Positions 37,266 to 48,468 of a DNA stretch of 64,000 nt are shown here, piece after piece; positions within the stretch are counted from its first letter, which is position 1, and every line of letters starts with the position of its first letter. The DNA lies in assembly GCA_029204225.1 (NCBI GenBank), contig CM055096.1, positions 61,484,957 to 61,548,956 of the forward strand. Reading direction: 5' to 3'. The notes under the pieces were generated by a model. The model was given only the letters and a program-made list of their open reading frames with translations, ran no database searches and had not been told where the DNA came from. Source of the stretch: Diphasiastrum complanatum (lineage: Eukaryota > Streptophyta > Lycopodiopsida > Lycopodiales > Lycopodiaceae). The position numbers and the translations under genes are program-made.

Positions 37266-37944
37266 AGATCTGTGTGAAGGGAGTTATGGTGCGAAAGGAA
37301 AGGGCTGTGAAGGACTGAGGTTGGGAAGGGAAGGTGTGTGAAAGCAGAGGTGTGTTGGACAGAACGGTGTGGAGGATGTGTGGAAAATGAAGTCTAGTGT
37401 GAAATAAAAGGGTGGGAACAGAATGAGGTGAGGTAAGAAAGATGGAAGGCAGGATTTCGAAAAGTGAAAGATGTGGAGATGTTTGTTGAGGATGGAGATG
37501 AGTGGAAATGGATGTATGTAGATCTGAAATGAACTGGATGTAAACAACAGGTTGTGTGATATTGATGATAGTGTATCAATAGTGTAATGAGAGCTTGTGG
37601 GTGCTGGTGTGACACTACCTCTCAGCATGCAAAAAACTGCAAGATGATGTGTTGTCTGCCAGCGATGTTAGGTTTGAAGGTGTTTGGCGATGGCGCTCTC
37701 AATGGTATGCAAACGAGGATGGTTGATAGTTTGTGGAGATGGTGTGGAGATGATTACAAAAGTACTGAACAACAAAGCGCCAGGATCGGACACAATAGCA
37801 AGGAAATCGCCAGTTGATCGTCACAAGAAAACGTCAGAATCCGCACTTCGTTGAGGTGAGAATGGCATCGAGGTGGTGGCATTTATGGGCGCCGTCGTCT
37901 GGTTTCGGGCTAAATGGGACGTGCCGATTCGTTAAATTTTGAAT

Positions 37945-38440
37945 TTGGAACCTCTGGTTGAGATTTAATATGTACTTTGGTCAAGTTTTACAGTATGTGC
38001 CGATCAAGATCGAAGAGGTTGCTCCGGTTAAGTTCTGATAGAAGCGTTCCGGTCGAGATTGAAGAAGTCGCTCCAGTTGAGATCTGATAGAAGCGCTTTG
38101 GTTGAGATTTGAAAGGTCGCTCCAGTTGAGATATGAGAGAAGCGCTCCGGTTGAGATCTGATAGAAGCGCTCCGGTTGAGATCTGAGAGAAGCGCTCCGG
38201 TTGAGATTTGAAAGGTTCTTCGGTCGAGATCTGAGAGAAGCGCTCCGGTTGAAATCTAATAGAAGCGCTCCGGTTGAGATATGAGAGAAGCGCTCCGATT
38301 GAAATTTGAAAGGTTCTTTGGTTGAGATCTGACAGGTGGGCATCGATCAAGATTTGACAGAAGCTCTGATTGAGATCTGACAGGTGCTTTGGTCAAGATC
38401 TGACAGGTGCGCTTCGGTCGAGATTTGACAGGTGCGCTTC
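37945..38440. repeat. Tandem array B, 25-bp AGCGCTCCGGTTGAGATCTGA units
   Basis: About 18 units. Perfectly spaced 25-bp copies start at 38141, 38166 and 38191; other units are 22-27 bp with GTTCTTCGGTCGAGATCTGA variants. It lies between the integrase end (38655) and the unrecognised ORF. Tandem arrays between pol and the 3' LTR are common in Tat/Ogre-like plant gypsy elements. Confidence 0.9.
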
Positions 38441-38654
38441 ATATGGTGTAGCCTATCATTTGTTGACCTAGAACATTGATGGCAAATGGGTATTTATAGA
38501 AAAAAGTAAATAAGTACAGGCATGAATTATAAACAATAAACGAGGTTAAAAATAGGCATGCAAAACGAGAATAACAACAAGAAAATAAGAAAATAAAATA
38601 GTAAAAAGAATAAAACACTTAAAAAAATGTAAAATATATACTAGAAAAAAGGTG

Positions 38655-39807
38655 TTAAATTGGGTCAACAAAAAATAACTCTTCGTAATACCACCGTAGA
38701 CGACCACCATTGACGATAGTGTCTAGGAGTATTTTGTCAAGTGTTTGCAACTGGACTGCATCATTAGGAAATATTTTATTAATAACATACGGTCCCTCAC
38801 TTCGAAATTTTAATTTTTCTGGGTGCTTCTTTAATGTATAAAGAAGCACCTGGTCACCTAAGTGTAGATCTTTATTTCGTAAGTGACGGTCATGCTAGGC
38901 CTTTTGGCATCGTTTGTTCACTAGTTGTGCATGGTCAGATATAAGTCTTGTCTCGCATAACTGGGCTAACGTAAATAGCTTGGTTTTAACTTGTTGCTCT
39001 ATTGTAGCTTTTTCACATAGATTTTTAGAAAAAGCTTCCATGACTCTTAGCAAAGGGACTAAGAATTCTATGGGCATTACCGCAGTTGTCCCGCTATTAA
39101 CTAAAAGGGCGCTGCTTTTAACAAAAAATTTATTTTTGTCGCCGTACTCAGGCCTTCTTTGAGTTTGCCTGTTGGTAGAAACTGAGTGATCTCCTCAGCC
39201 CATAAGGGTGTAGCATCAATCTGAAAAAGACATGCATCAGGAGATCATCGGTGACTAGTGCAGTTGCTTTTTCAGCATTAGGTAGCTGGGAAAGATAATC
39301 CGCCATGAAATGTTGGGTCTCTTTCCGAACGATGACGGGGAAATTAAATTCCTCTAATATCAACAGCCATCGAGCTATACGTCCCGTTTCACAGGATTTA
39401 TTTACGATGTATAAAAGGGCTTGATGGTCGGTGTAGAAAGCAAAGGTCTGGCCTAATAAATAATGTCTTAGTTGTTGTACAACATAGACCATCACCAATG
39501 CTTCTCTCTCGGTGGTTGTATAGTTTACTTCAGCATGCACCAGTTGCCTGCTCAAGAAACGTATTGGGAAATCTTTGCCATACTCGTCCAGTTGTGCAAG
39601 AAGACCTCCAATGGCATACTTACTTGCGTCAGTATGCACATGGAACTCTTTCGTGTAATCTGGTGAGCGGAGTATGGGAGCCGTGGTAAGGGCTGTTTTC
39701 AACTCCTCACAGGCTTTAATTCGTTCTTCGTCCAACGAGGATCTACCACAACTAAATAAACGAGGCGTGCCTTACCGGCATAGTTGATTATAAAGATGCA
39801 ATAATAA
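38655..39807 (-). pseudogene. Ty3/gypsy pol fragment: RT end, RNase H, partial integrase
   Basis: Minus strand. It starts near 39807 with the end of RT (YCIFIINYAGKARL). A frame change near 39740 leads to RNase H (FHVHTDASKYAIGGLLAQL, TTTEREALVMVYVVQQLRHY, YTDHQALLYIVNKSCETGR). Then LIAGQL, the start of integrase, is followed at about 39085 directly by MPIEFLVPLLRVMEAF, which belongs near the integrase end. The catalytic core is therefore deleted. The tail runs HLRNKDLHLGDQVLLYTLKK to LRWYYEELFFVDPI and a stop. It is related to, but clearly different from, the plus-strand element at 42.7-46.4 kb. Confidence 0.87.
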
Positions 39808-40985
39808 TTTGTATGATTGAGGAAAACATAAACTTTCTTGATGGTTTCTTGTGGCAAGATGGAGATGGAGGCTCATTCATGGAGTTTTATGGTGGAGACA
39901 TATTAAGAAAGGACAAAGAGAGAGGATACAAGCAAGCAAATGGTTATCACTCACATTTGTTGTTTGTTTGCTGTAATTTTTCAGAGAGTTCAAAGTTTAT
40001 AACATAGAAGAATCATATTATTTACATTCTATTTGGTTGTTCATGTTCTATTTACATCTTGATGTGTAAAATTGATGTAAGATATAGTGAAGCATCCAAA
40101 GTGGACACTATTCTCTATATCAATTCTGGATGCTACTTTAAAGCATTGGGAAAAGACTTTTTTATGTAGCATAGGACTACTATTGGAGTGTTCTCAAAGT
40201 CTATGCTAAAATTAGTTGGAGAGACATCCCTGTTTGAAATTTCAACTAGTTTTGTTATTTTGGTCATATTTGTATATTTGGCAATTGAGGCCAATTTTCA
40301 TAATAGACTTAGAGTTTGACTTTTCAAAGTTATGTTATTCTAAAAGCGTTTGAATAAGCACTTTTCGAAAGTGTGGGAAAGTGTAGTACACGAGTTTGAT
40401 AGATTCAAATTTGAATGTTGGAGACATTGAATCTAGTCCACATTAATGCTAGGGTTTTTGTTATGGAGGGAAACCAAACTCAATAATGAGTCATGGATCT
40501 GCCATATATATTGTACACTTTCTCTCTCATCTCTTATACATGAGTTCTCTTGGGTTCATCGATCCATTGGTGCACTATATTGGAAATACCTTGCAATCTT
40601 GTGTGTAGAATACTCATTTTATACTATTTTCGGATCCACACGTGTGAAGTATAATAGCTTATTGTTTTTGTACGGACATCAATGTCATCATATCATATTG
40701 TTAGAGGGTTTGCGGATCCCAAGGCAACCCTAACCCTAGTTAATAAGTGAGAGGGATTTGGCACCTTGCGTGTGTAAGTCCAACTCAATGATCACATAGT
40801 TATTTGATTAATTAGAAAGTCAATAAAAGGACTTTAGGCCTTTTTGCGGGACTTTTAATGTCGCAGGGCCTAAATGTCAAGTTAGTGAATAAAAATGGGT
40901 TTTCCTCCAATTTTGATGGTTCCCACACTTTTTTAAATTTGAATAAAAAGAGAGGCAAGACTGGACCAATAGGATTCAGAGGCCA
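39808..40985. other. No supported gene
   Basis: AT-rich sequence with only chance ORFs. It probably includes the U3 part of the LTR whose promoter signals lie at 40.99-41.06 kb, but no left boundary could be fixed. Confidence 0.4.
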
Positions 40986-40989
40986 GGGT

Positions 40990-41060
40990 CCTCCTCTCTA
41001 CTATAAAAAGGGACCAACTCGAGTTGCTCCTCATGTTCATTTCCTCATTTCAATAAAGCA
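40990..41060 (+). promoter_or_regulatory. LTR promoter signals: TATA box and poly(A) signal
   Basis: CTATAAAAAGGG at about 41001-41012 is a good TATA box and CAATAAAG at about 41051 is a poly(A) signal some 50 bp on. This spacing is typical of the U3/R part of an LTR. It precedes the gag start at 42664 by 1.65 kb and so is probably the 5' LTR of that element. Confidence 0.6.
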
Positions 41061-41769
41061 GATTGGTTTTCTTTAGAAATGGATCGATGAATGTCCTTGC
41101 TTTTTCTCTCTTTTCCTCCATTTCTCATGCTTTCTTTGAATTTTGCTAATTGTTGGATCTGATTGTTATTAGGATTGCTATATCTTATTCTTTTTGTGAG
41201 AGAGAAAGGGAGAGAGAGAAGAGTAAGTTTCTATCATTGTTGTGGATTTAGGGTTAATGAAAATAGGGTTAATGGATGTAGTGTTAATGCTTAGTGTTAA
41301 TGGATGTTAGTGTTAGATCCTCCATTCATGTTGAAATCTGAACTATACTATCGCTCTCATGGGAACGAAACTACGCGTGACAACTAACTCCGTCTCTTTG
41401 ATGCTAGATTGAGTAGATCTTGGATTCAGGTTAGGCAAGGAAAGAAACCCACTACAATTTCGGCAACGACCAATTTTTCAGTTTGCAGCATGTTTGGCTG
41501 ATGGTTAGCTTGCATTAGGCATCTTGTCGTGGCATGAATAGTGTTAAAACTACATTGTAGGGATAGTTTGGGATTGATTTTGCTAGATTTTGAGTGGATT
41601 TGCTTGTTTGAAATCTAATCTGATTATTAAACAGGGAAAGCTATTCAGATCACTAATCTTAAGATCCATTTGGATCTGAGATATCAGAGAAAATAACAAA
41701 AATCGGTCAAATCTGTCAAATTTGGTCAAAAAGGGGCAAAAAGCGTCATCAGAGCCCAAAACTTTTTAC

Positions 41770-42430
41770 CCTCTTTCAAGAAACCTTTGTCAAGTTGCAG
41801 ACACCTTTGGTTTTGTTTACAGAACCTTCGGTTTGAAGGGCGAAGATTAATTCCTAGCAAATTTCCAGAAACGTCAGAAAAACCACCAAAAAACATAAAA
41901 AATTATCAAAATCCTAAAAAATACAAAAAAAGAACCTTCGCCCAATTCACTGTGCTTAGATGTGATTCAGATCTATATATTGCCAGGTCGGCAAAGAATA
42001 ATACCAAAAATAGGAAAGTTTTCAGAGGATCAGTTGTCATATTGTCATATTTTTGTCAAAAAAGTCACTTTTTTGCAAAATTATCAGTATTACTCTTGAT
42101 CCTTAGCCAGGACCTTCGCCGAGTTTCCAGAACATTCTATTTATATAAAAATACTATTTTTGAGTTCGGCGAAGATCTATCTTGATCAGATTACAAAAAA
42201 ATCTTGATTTTTACCCTTGCTAGATCACAAAAATTGTATTTTCTTGTGTCAAAAACCTTCGTCCGATTGTCCATAGTTTTGACTGTGTCAGATCTTCCAT
42301 CTGAGAAATCGCCGAAGGTTATTTCCCAAGAAATTGCCAGAAAAGTGTTATGAGAGTTTTTATCCCAAAATAGCACTGTTGAACCTTCGCCGAGCTAACC
42401 TTCGCCTAGATAACCTTCGCCAGTCCTATT
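41770..42430 (+). repeat. Retroelement leader with dispersed CCTTCGCC motifs
   Basis: About nine copies of CCTTCG(C)CGAG or its reverse complement (for example ACCTTCGCCGAG, GGCGAAG) lie in this untranslated leader upstream of gag. The same motif recurs in the 3' region at 46.64-46.98 kb. Confidence 0.75.
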
Positions 42431-42663
42431 TTTAGTTTTTGATTTTCCAGATCAAGTCTCTGTCAAAATCTGGATTAGATCTGATATATTCTAAATTGGA
42501 CTCTGAGAGATTTATCATTTTTGAGAAGTATTGATTGATCGAATTTTGGGTAGTTTTTCATCATTTAGAATCAGATTCTTGAAAAGTGAATAGAGCTAGC
42601 AGATCTAATCTGAGATAGTTTTTGGAAAAATCTATATCCAATCACATTATCGATTTGATCTAA

Positions 42664-43854
42664 ATGGCTGCCCCTGGAGCTACTCCTGGAGGTGCTCCAC
42701 AGGAGGTCAATCCAATTATTGTTAGAAAAGCACCCTGATTGGATCTACCCAGATATAATGGATTGACAGATCCAGTTCGATTTCTTCAGATCTATGCTGA
42801 ATCCTATGAGGTGTATGGTGAGATTTATCCTCAAGATAAACTTAAGCTGTTTCCTATGGCCTTAACAGGCGCAGCACAAGATTGGTACTATAACCAAGAT
42901 GAAACTGAGCATACAAATTGGGAGGATGTTAAACGAGCCCTTATCACACGGTTCAAACCGCGGAAGTTTATGGAAGACCCTTTCCTACTTTTAAGTAGAA
43001 TTAAAATGGGAAAGCGGGAAATGGTTCGAGATTACATCGAAAGGGTGAAATGTCTTAGATCTGAATGTGAGCCTGAGCTGATAAATGAAAATGCCATGAT
43101 TATGTGGTTTTTGTCAGGTCTAGCTAAATGGATCGGACGTGAACTGAAACGCCATAATGAGTACGCACTTTTGCAAAATGCGATGGACGATGCAATTCGG
43201 GAGGAGGATGAAGATTCAGATGATGAGCCAAATGTCAGTATGTTTCCTTATACAACAGGGCAGACTACTACGACATCCACCACTATTGCATCAACGAATG
43301 CCAATGCTACTGCAGAAATGATGCTCAATGAGTTCGAGAAACTTGGGAAGACCCAGCAGAAACAGATGGAAAAGTTGCAGTTGCAATTTGATGAGAAGAT
43401 CAAAGCATTGGAAAATTTCCACGAAGAAGTGAACAAGGAACCTGAAAAGTTTGCAAAGACTTCTCCTACCAGGGAAAATGTTTGGTGTTTTATTTGTACA
43501 GGAAATCACACAGTGAACGAGTGTCCTCAATTGAAAAAACGAATGAAAATCAGTGTTTGCCATCTGTGTAATTCACCTGACCATGAGACTGCCTTTTGCA
43601 ACTTCAACCCTCAGATCATTCAAGTTTATCCACATTTTAATGCAGAAAAACGAAGATATCATGATATGAGACAGTGGATTAAGCATATGCAAGAAGAAGA
43701 GGAACTTGAAGCTGCTAAAGTAACAGCTGAAGTTCGCTCTTCACCATTGCAGCCTTCAAGAAATTTACATACGGATATGAATGATCAATTGCATCATCAC
43801 GAAGAACCCTTCAAGATGACGGAACCGAAAGCACCGCATACAGAATTATCATGA
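42664..43854 (+). pseudogene. Ty3/gypsy gag (capsid and nucleocapsid), one stop
   Basis: The ATG at 42664 opens MAAPGATPGGAPQEVNP. A TGA at 42736 interrupts; the rest, to the stop at 43852, is open for 371 codons. The capsid domain shows LPRYNGLTDPVRFLQIY, ALTGAAQDWYYNQDE, ALITRFKPRKFMEDPF. The nucleocapsid has two zinc knuckles: CFICTGNHTVNEC (C-x2-C-x3-H-x4-C, one residue short) at about 43484, and CHLCNSPDHETAFC (normal spacing) at about 43559. Gag packages the RNA and builds the virus-like particle. With one nonsense codon it is nearly intact, unlike pol. Confidence 0.9.
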
Positions 43855-44408
43855 ATATTTTGTCTAGCAAGTTCAATATTTCATTGGGAGAGCTCCTAAA
43901 GTTGGTGCCAAAAGCAAAAGAAGTCTTAGCATAAAAGTTAGCTCAAGAAGAATCAGAAGACCATCAGGAGCCGCTCTTTTGTGCTGGATTTGAAGAATCT
44001 AACGATGTACTACATGTTGGAGCAGCTTGAGAAAGTGAACAAAAGAATATCACTCTGCCAATACAACATAGACAATTTTCTAAAGAAGCAGCCGTGATAG
44101 ACGGCGGTTCAGGAGTTAACCTGATTTCTACAAAGCTATGTACAAAATGGGGCCTTACAAAGACTAAGCTTGCTACTTTTGCTATTAAGGTAGTTGATCA
44201 AACGACGGTTCGTCCACGAGGAATGGTGGAAGATATACCTGTCAGGATTGCAGGATTACCATTCATCATTACTTTTGTCATGATGGACTTACCAGAAGCA
44301 CCAAATGTCTACCGAGTTCTCTTAGGATGTCCATGGTTACGAGTTGCGCAAGTAATTTATAACTGGGGTACCAGAAAAATCACTTTTGAAAATCGTGAAC
44401 GTGCAGTT
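43855..44408 (+). pseudogene. Ty3/gypsy aspartic protease
   Basis: The frame after gag reads MNILSSKFNISLGELLKLVP with stops near 43933 and 44028, then protease proper from about 44090: AVIDGGSGVNLISTKLC. The active-site triad here is Asp-Gly-Gly rather than the usual Asp-Thr/Ser-Gly. The flap region (GMVEDIPVRIAGLP) and VLLGCPWLRVAQVIYNWGT complete the domain. It ends abruptly at about 44408, where it is fused to the RT palm. Confidence 0.85.
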
Positions 44409-44740
44409 ATCTGCAGAAATTCCTTGAAATTTACTTGGACGACTTGGGAGTTCATAGTACAGATACGGACCACCTGGATCGATTGGAGAAAGTCTTTGAA
44501 AGATGCCGCAAATATCAGATTTCTCTAAATCCAGAAAAATGCAAGATATGGGTTTCTCACGGAGTGGTGCTTGGACATGTGATATCAAGACATGGTATTG
44601 CCACCGATTATTCTAAGATCAAAGTTACTGTGGAATTGCCACTGCCAGCAACAATTCGAGGAGTTTATGCATTTATGGGTCATGCGAACTACTATCGAAT
44701 TTTTATTATCAGCTTTGCGGATTTAGCACGACCTATATAA
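44409..44740 (+). pseudogene. Ty3/gypsy RT C-terminal part, fused to protease by deletion
   Basis: Starts inside RT at the YLDD block (KFLEIYLDDLGVHSTDTD), then GHVISRHGIATDYSKIK and YAFMGHANYYRIFI. The fingers and first palm half, which occupy about 1.5 kb in the related fragment at 12.8-14.3 kb, are missing. The junction TTATCTGCA is shared by both sides, so the deletion may have used short homology. Confidence 0.85.
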
Positions 44741-44754
44741 AAATTAACTATTGT

Positions 44755-45240
44755 TCCTATTTGGACAGTAGAGGCGTTAGAAGCCTTTGAAAAGTTTAAA
44801 AAAAAACATTATATTTAGCACCAATACTGCATTCTCCAGATTGGACATTAGAGTTTCATGTTCATACGGACGCCTCAAAATACGCCATTGGATCAGTTTT
44901 GATGCAGCCAGGTGACTATAAGAAGAGTTATCCTATACGATTTGCAAGCAGACAGCTTACAGATCCATAGAAGAATTATTCAACAACAGAACGTGAAGCG
45001 CTAGCCATGATTTTTTCTGTTTGGAAATTTCGCCACTATCTCATGGAAACGCACTTTGCATTTTATACGAATCATCAACCGTTACTTTACTTGGTAAATA
45101 AGACGTGTAATACTAGACGTATTGCAAGATGGTTATTATTATTGACTAAATTTGACTTTCGAATTGTGGTCAGAAAGGGGAAGCAACATTATCTAGTAAA
45201 TCACGTTTCACGAATTGAATCCGCACCAGTTAATACTGAA
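44755..45240 (+). pseudogene. Ty3/gypsy RNase H
   Basis: LAPILHSPDWTLEFHVHTDA, SKYAIGSVLMQPGDYKKSYP, then a stop (TAG near 44969), then TTEREALAMIFSVWKFRHYL and YTNHQPLLYLVNKTCNTRRI, ending KQHYLVNHVSRI. The domain degrades the RNA strand of the replication hybrid. It carries one frameshift and one stop. Confidence 0.87.
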
Positions 45241-46440
45241 GTGGATGATGAATTGCCAGATGTTGCGTTGTTCTATGTTGAAGCAGTATCTGAGTGGGCG
45301 GCAGATATTGTTGAGTACCTAATGCTAGGACAACCGAATGACTCTTTGACAAAAGTTCAGAAAAGACAATTGATTCATAAGGCTCAACCTTATCAATTAA
45401 TTGCAGGACAATTATATCGTTGTGGATCATATAATATTTTACGAAGATGTGTTTTACCGCATGAAGTGCCAGATCTAATCATGTTTTCACATGATGGCAT
45501 GGGTGGAGGACACTTCTCTACATATATTACTGTTCGCAAACTTTTGCAATCCGGTTGTTGGTGGCCTATGCTTCATAAGGACACAGAAAATTTTATTTAG
45601 ACATGGGATGTCTGCCAGCGAGCACGACGACCTACTCAACAGAATTATGAACCCTTACATTCAGTTTTATCGCAAGCACAGTTTGAAAATGGGGACTAGA
45701 TTATGTTGGTCCTATTCATCCCGCTGCTCAAGGATCTCAAGCTCGCTACATTATTGTTGCAATTGATTATATGACCAAGTGGGTTGAAGCCAAAGTTGTC
45801 AAAGTAGCTGATGCAAAATCTACAACTAAGTTTCTATATGAAAATATTATAATCAGATTTGGATGTCCGATCGAAATTGTCAGTGATCGGGGACTTTGTT
45901 AATCAAACAATAAAGTATTTACTGGAAATTTTTTTTGTTATACACAGATTTAGTACTCTCTATTATTCTAGTGGGAATGGCCAAGCTGAATCTTCCAATA
46001 AGATTATCTGCATCATTATGACAAAGACAGTTAATGCTGTTATGCCAATTGAATTTTTAATCCCATCTTTACGCATAGCAGCAACGGAATGATTAAATGA
46101 TGATCAGTCTTTACAACTTTGCCACGATGCGTTGCACAAATTATGTGAAACCCGATTGATGGCAGTTCATGTCTTAGCAGCAGAGAAAGCCCGCCGCAAG
46201 GCATGGCACGATCAGCGATTGCATAAGAAAGATCTGGAAGCAGGAGATCTTGCATTGATTTACAAACCAAGCTGATCAAGGGTAAGTTGAAGTTTACTAG
46301 GGAAGGCCTGTATAAAGTGAAGGAAATCCTGAACTATGGCGCAGTAATTCTTGAGCACTTGGATGGGAAACGATTTGATACTCCGGTAAATGGCAGCTGA
46401 TTACGCAAGTTTCGGCAGCCTGCTCCGCCAGTTCAGCAAG
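45241..46440 (+). pseudogene. Ty3/gypsy integrase
   Basis: The N-terminal zinc-binding region ends in GGGHFSTYITVRKLLQSGCW and CQRARRPTQQ. The core shows GLDYVGPIHP, YIIVAIDYMTKWVEAKVV, EIVSDRGL and, after a damaged stretch, YYSSGNGQAESSNK: the expected D, D, E. It then runs MPIEFLIPSLRIA, KLCETRLMAV and ends near 46430. Several frameshifts and stops occur (45600, 45700, 45905, 46090). Confidence 0.87.
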
Positions 46441-46639
46441 CCTGATCTCAATATATTTTTTCATTTTATTTGTTTTCAGTATTTAATTTGCTGACTTTTT
46501 TTGGAAAAAGATAGTTGAAAAAAAAAATAAGAAAAGATTGATGAGCAAAAGTCAGGAAGTCATCAACATAAGAAAACAGAATCACAGTATTTTTATGGAA
46601 AATGACTTAGAAAACCACTGTTTTGGGTCGATTTGGCCA

Positions 46640-46985
46640 ATACAGTATCAGAAACCTTCGCTGAGCTCTCAGACTGTACATCCGTCCTTGATTTATCTAA
46701 ATTGAGGTGGGCGAAGGCTTCTGACAAGAGAAAATTTAATTTTTGAGTCAGACGAATGTTCAGTGATATGCCATTTTGAAAACCTTCACCGAACATCATA
46801 ACGTCATTATGAACCTTTGCCGACCTGCTAGATGATCTTAAAATGTCAAAATTAGGTTGTCCATAGGTTCAGATTGTGAAAAAAAACATTTATGACAGTA
46901 CATGGGCGAAGGTTCATCCTTCGCCAGCCCTGGAAAACGTTCGCCTGATAGGTTTGGATCCCTAGAAACTTTCGTCGAGATTTTT
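46640..46985 (+). repeat. 3' region of the gypsy element with CCTTCGCC motifs
   Basis: Mirrors the 5' leader: about eight CCTTCGCC-like motifs in both orientations, including the palindrome GGGCGAAGGTTCATCCTTCG with CC following. No 3' LTR was found. Confidence 0.7.
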
Positions 46986-47478
46986 ATAGCCTATTTTTAC
47001 AATACTGTACATGCCTGCAAATTTTTGTTCAGAAGTGATCAGCCCAACTACTATTCAGTGTAATGGACCCACCAAATTCACCTATAAGTTGGCTGAATTC
47101 AATTCATTCCTCACTTGTGCTAGCGAAGCACTTGTGAATTTTTCTTGCGACCAAAGCCTTCCAAATTTTCTGCATTTCCTTCTGATACATTCTCACGTGG
47201 TTATAATTCCTTTCTGATCATCATGTCTTCTACCGATACTTCCCAGTCTCAACACTATACTATCTGCAACGGACATCATGATTCTTCCTAGCACAAGCAT
47301 GGTCACTCAGTGGATGACCCTTGGATGGATGCAGGTGAGCATATTCTCCTCAACTCAGAGATTTTGCTGGTTGTTAGGTTTGGTCAATATGATATGTTTG
47401 ATTGTGATGACTCTATACCAATTTGATTACTTTAATATTTGTACGTTTGTGGTGATAATGTGCAGTCTTGTTTAGATT

Positions 47479-48463
47479 TGTTAGGTTCAAAAACACACAC
47501 AAAACAAGTCATAATATGATAGTTAGAATTTCCAACAACTCTTTTCATATCTAAATCTAATTCCTAAACCCCAGTATCTAGTATCTCCTTAGGTATTTGC
47601 CCATCTTAGGGCTTACATCCAAAAATGACTATTTATCTACTTCATAGGCACATTGTCCAAATTGAACTTTGTGCTTGGCCTAAGCTTGAGGTTGGAGTTG
47701 CTCCACCTTTACAACTAAATTCTATACAATGTATTTGAATATACTACAATGAGGCTTAAGTGGCCAAGTAACCATTCTCAAGATACTACACTTTTTATCA
47801 AGCTAACTTTAACGCCCAAAAATAGAGATTTGTTAGATTTCATTCTTGAAATCATTTGTAATGTAGAACCGTTTTATGTTTAGTCTGCAGTTTTACTCGC
47901 ATTATAGAGGCAGTGTTGAAGGTATTGAGACCGTCTACAAAAATACACATATTGTCGAAACAATTTAAAATTTGAGAAATTATTGGACAAAATTTAAATT
48001 GACCAAAAGTCGATGAATTGTCAAGGGTTCCAAACTCGACCTCTTTGTTCTGCCATAGACGTAAACCGATTAGTAATAAACTATCATGATTACAATCTAT
48101 GTAAGAGCAAAATTTATAGCAAAATAAGATACGTTATCATCATAGTGGAATCGGAGTAGATAACAGAAGAATCAAGCAGCTGCAATTCATCATCTTCAAT
48201 ACAGACTATTGTCGCTACTTATATCTTGTGCTACTATTTATGTTATTCCCACTTATTATGATCTAAGTTTATGAGTTTTAATACTCACATAATGATCCAA
48301 TCATCATTCATTTTTTTGCACTTGTGAGTGATAGTATAGTTGTACTTGTGATAGTAGTGAATCAGTTTTGTGATCACATTAACTATCGCTACTACTATCG
48401 ACTATCCAGTTGACAATCACTGTCGAATAGTTATTTGATTATTGCACAGATTATTTTCCAACA
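47479..48463. mobile_element. Solo LTR with 5-bp target duplication
   Basis: 985 bp from TGTTAGGTTC to TTTTCCAACA, with the usual TG...CA ends. The direct repeat AGATT flanks it exactly (47474-47478 and 48464-48468). No internal coding region is present. This is what remains when the two LTRs of an element recombine. No second copy lies in the window, so the family is unknown. Confidence 0.82.
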
Positions 48464-48468
48464 AGATT

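Noticed and set aside
37945-38440. CRISPR-like regular repeats
   Set aside because: Units are contiguous 25-bp tandem repeats without unique spacers, in plant nuclear DNA.
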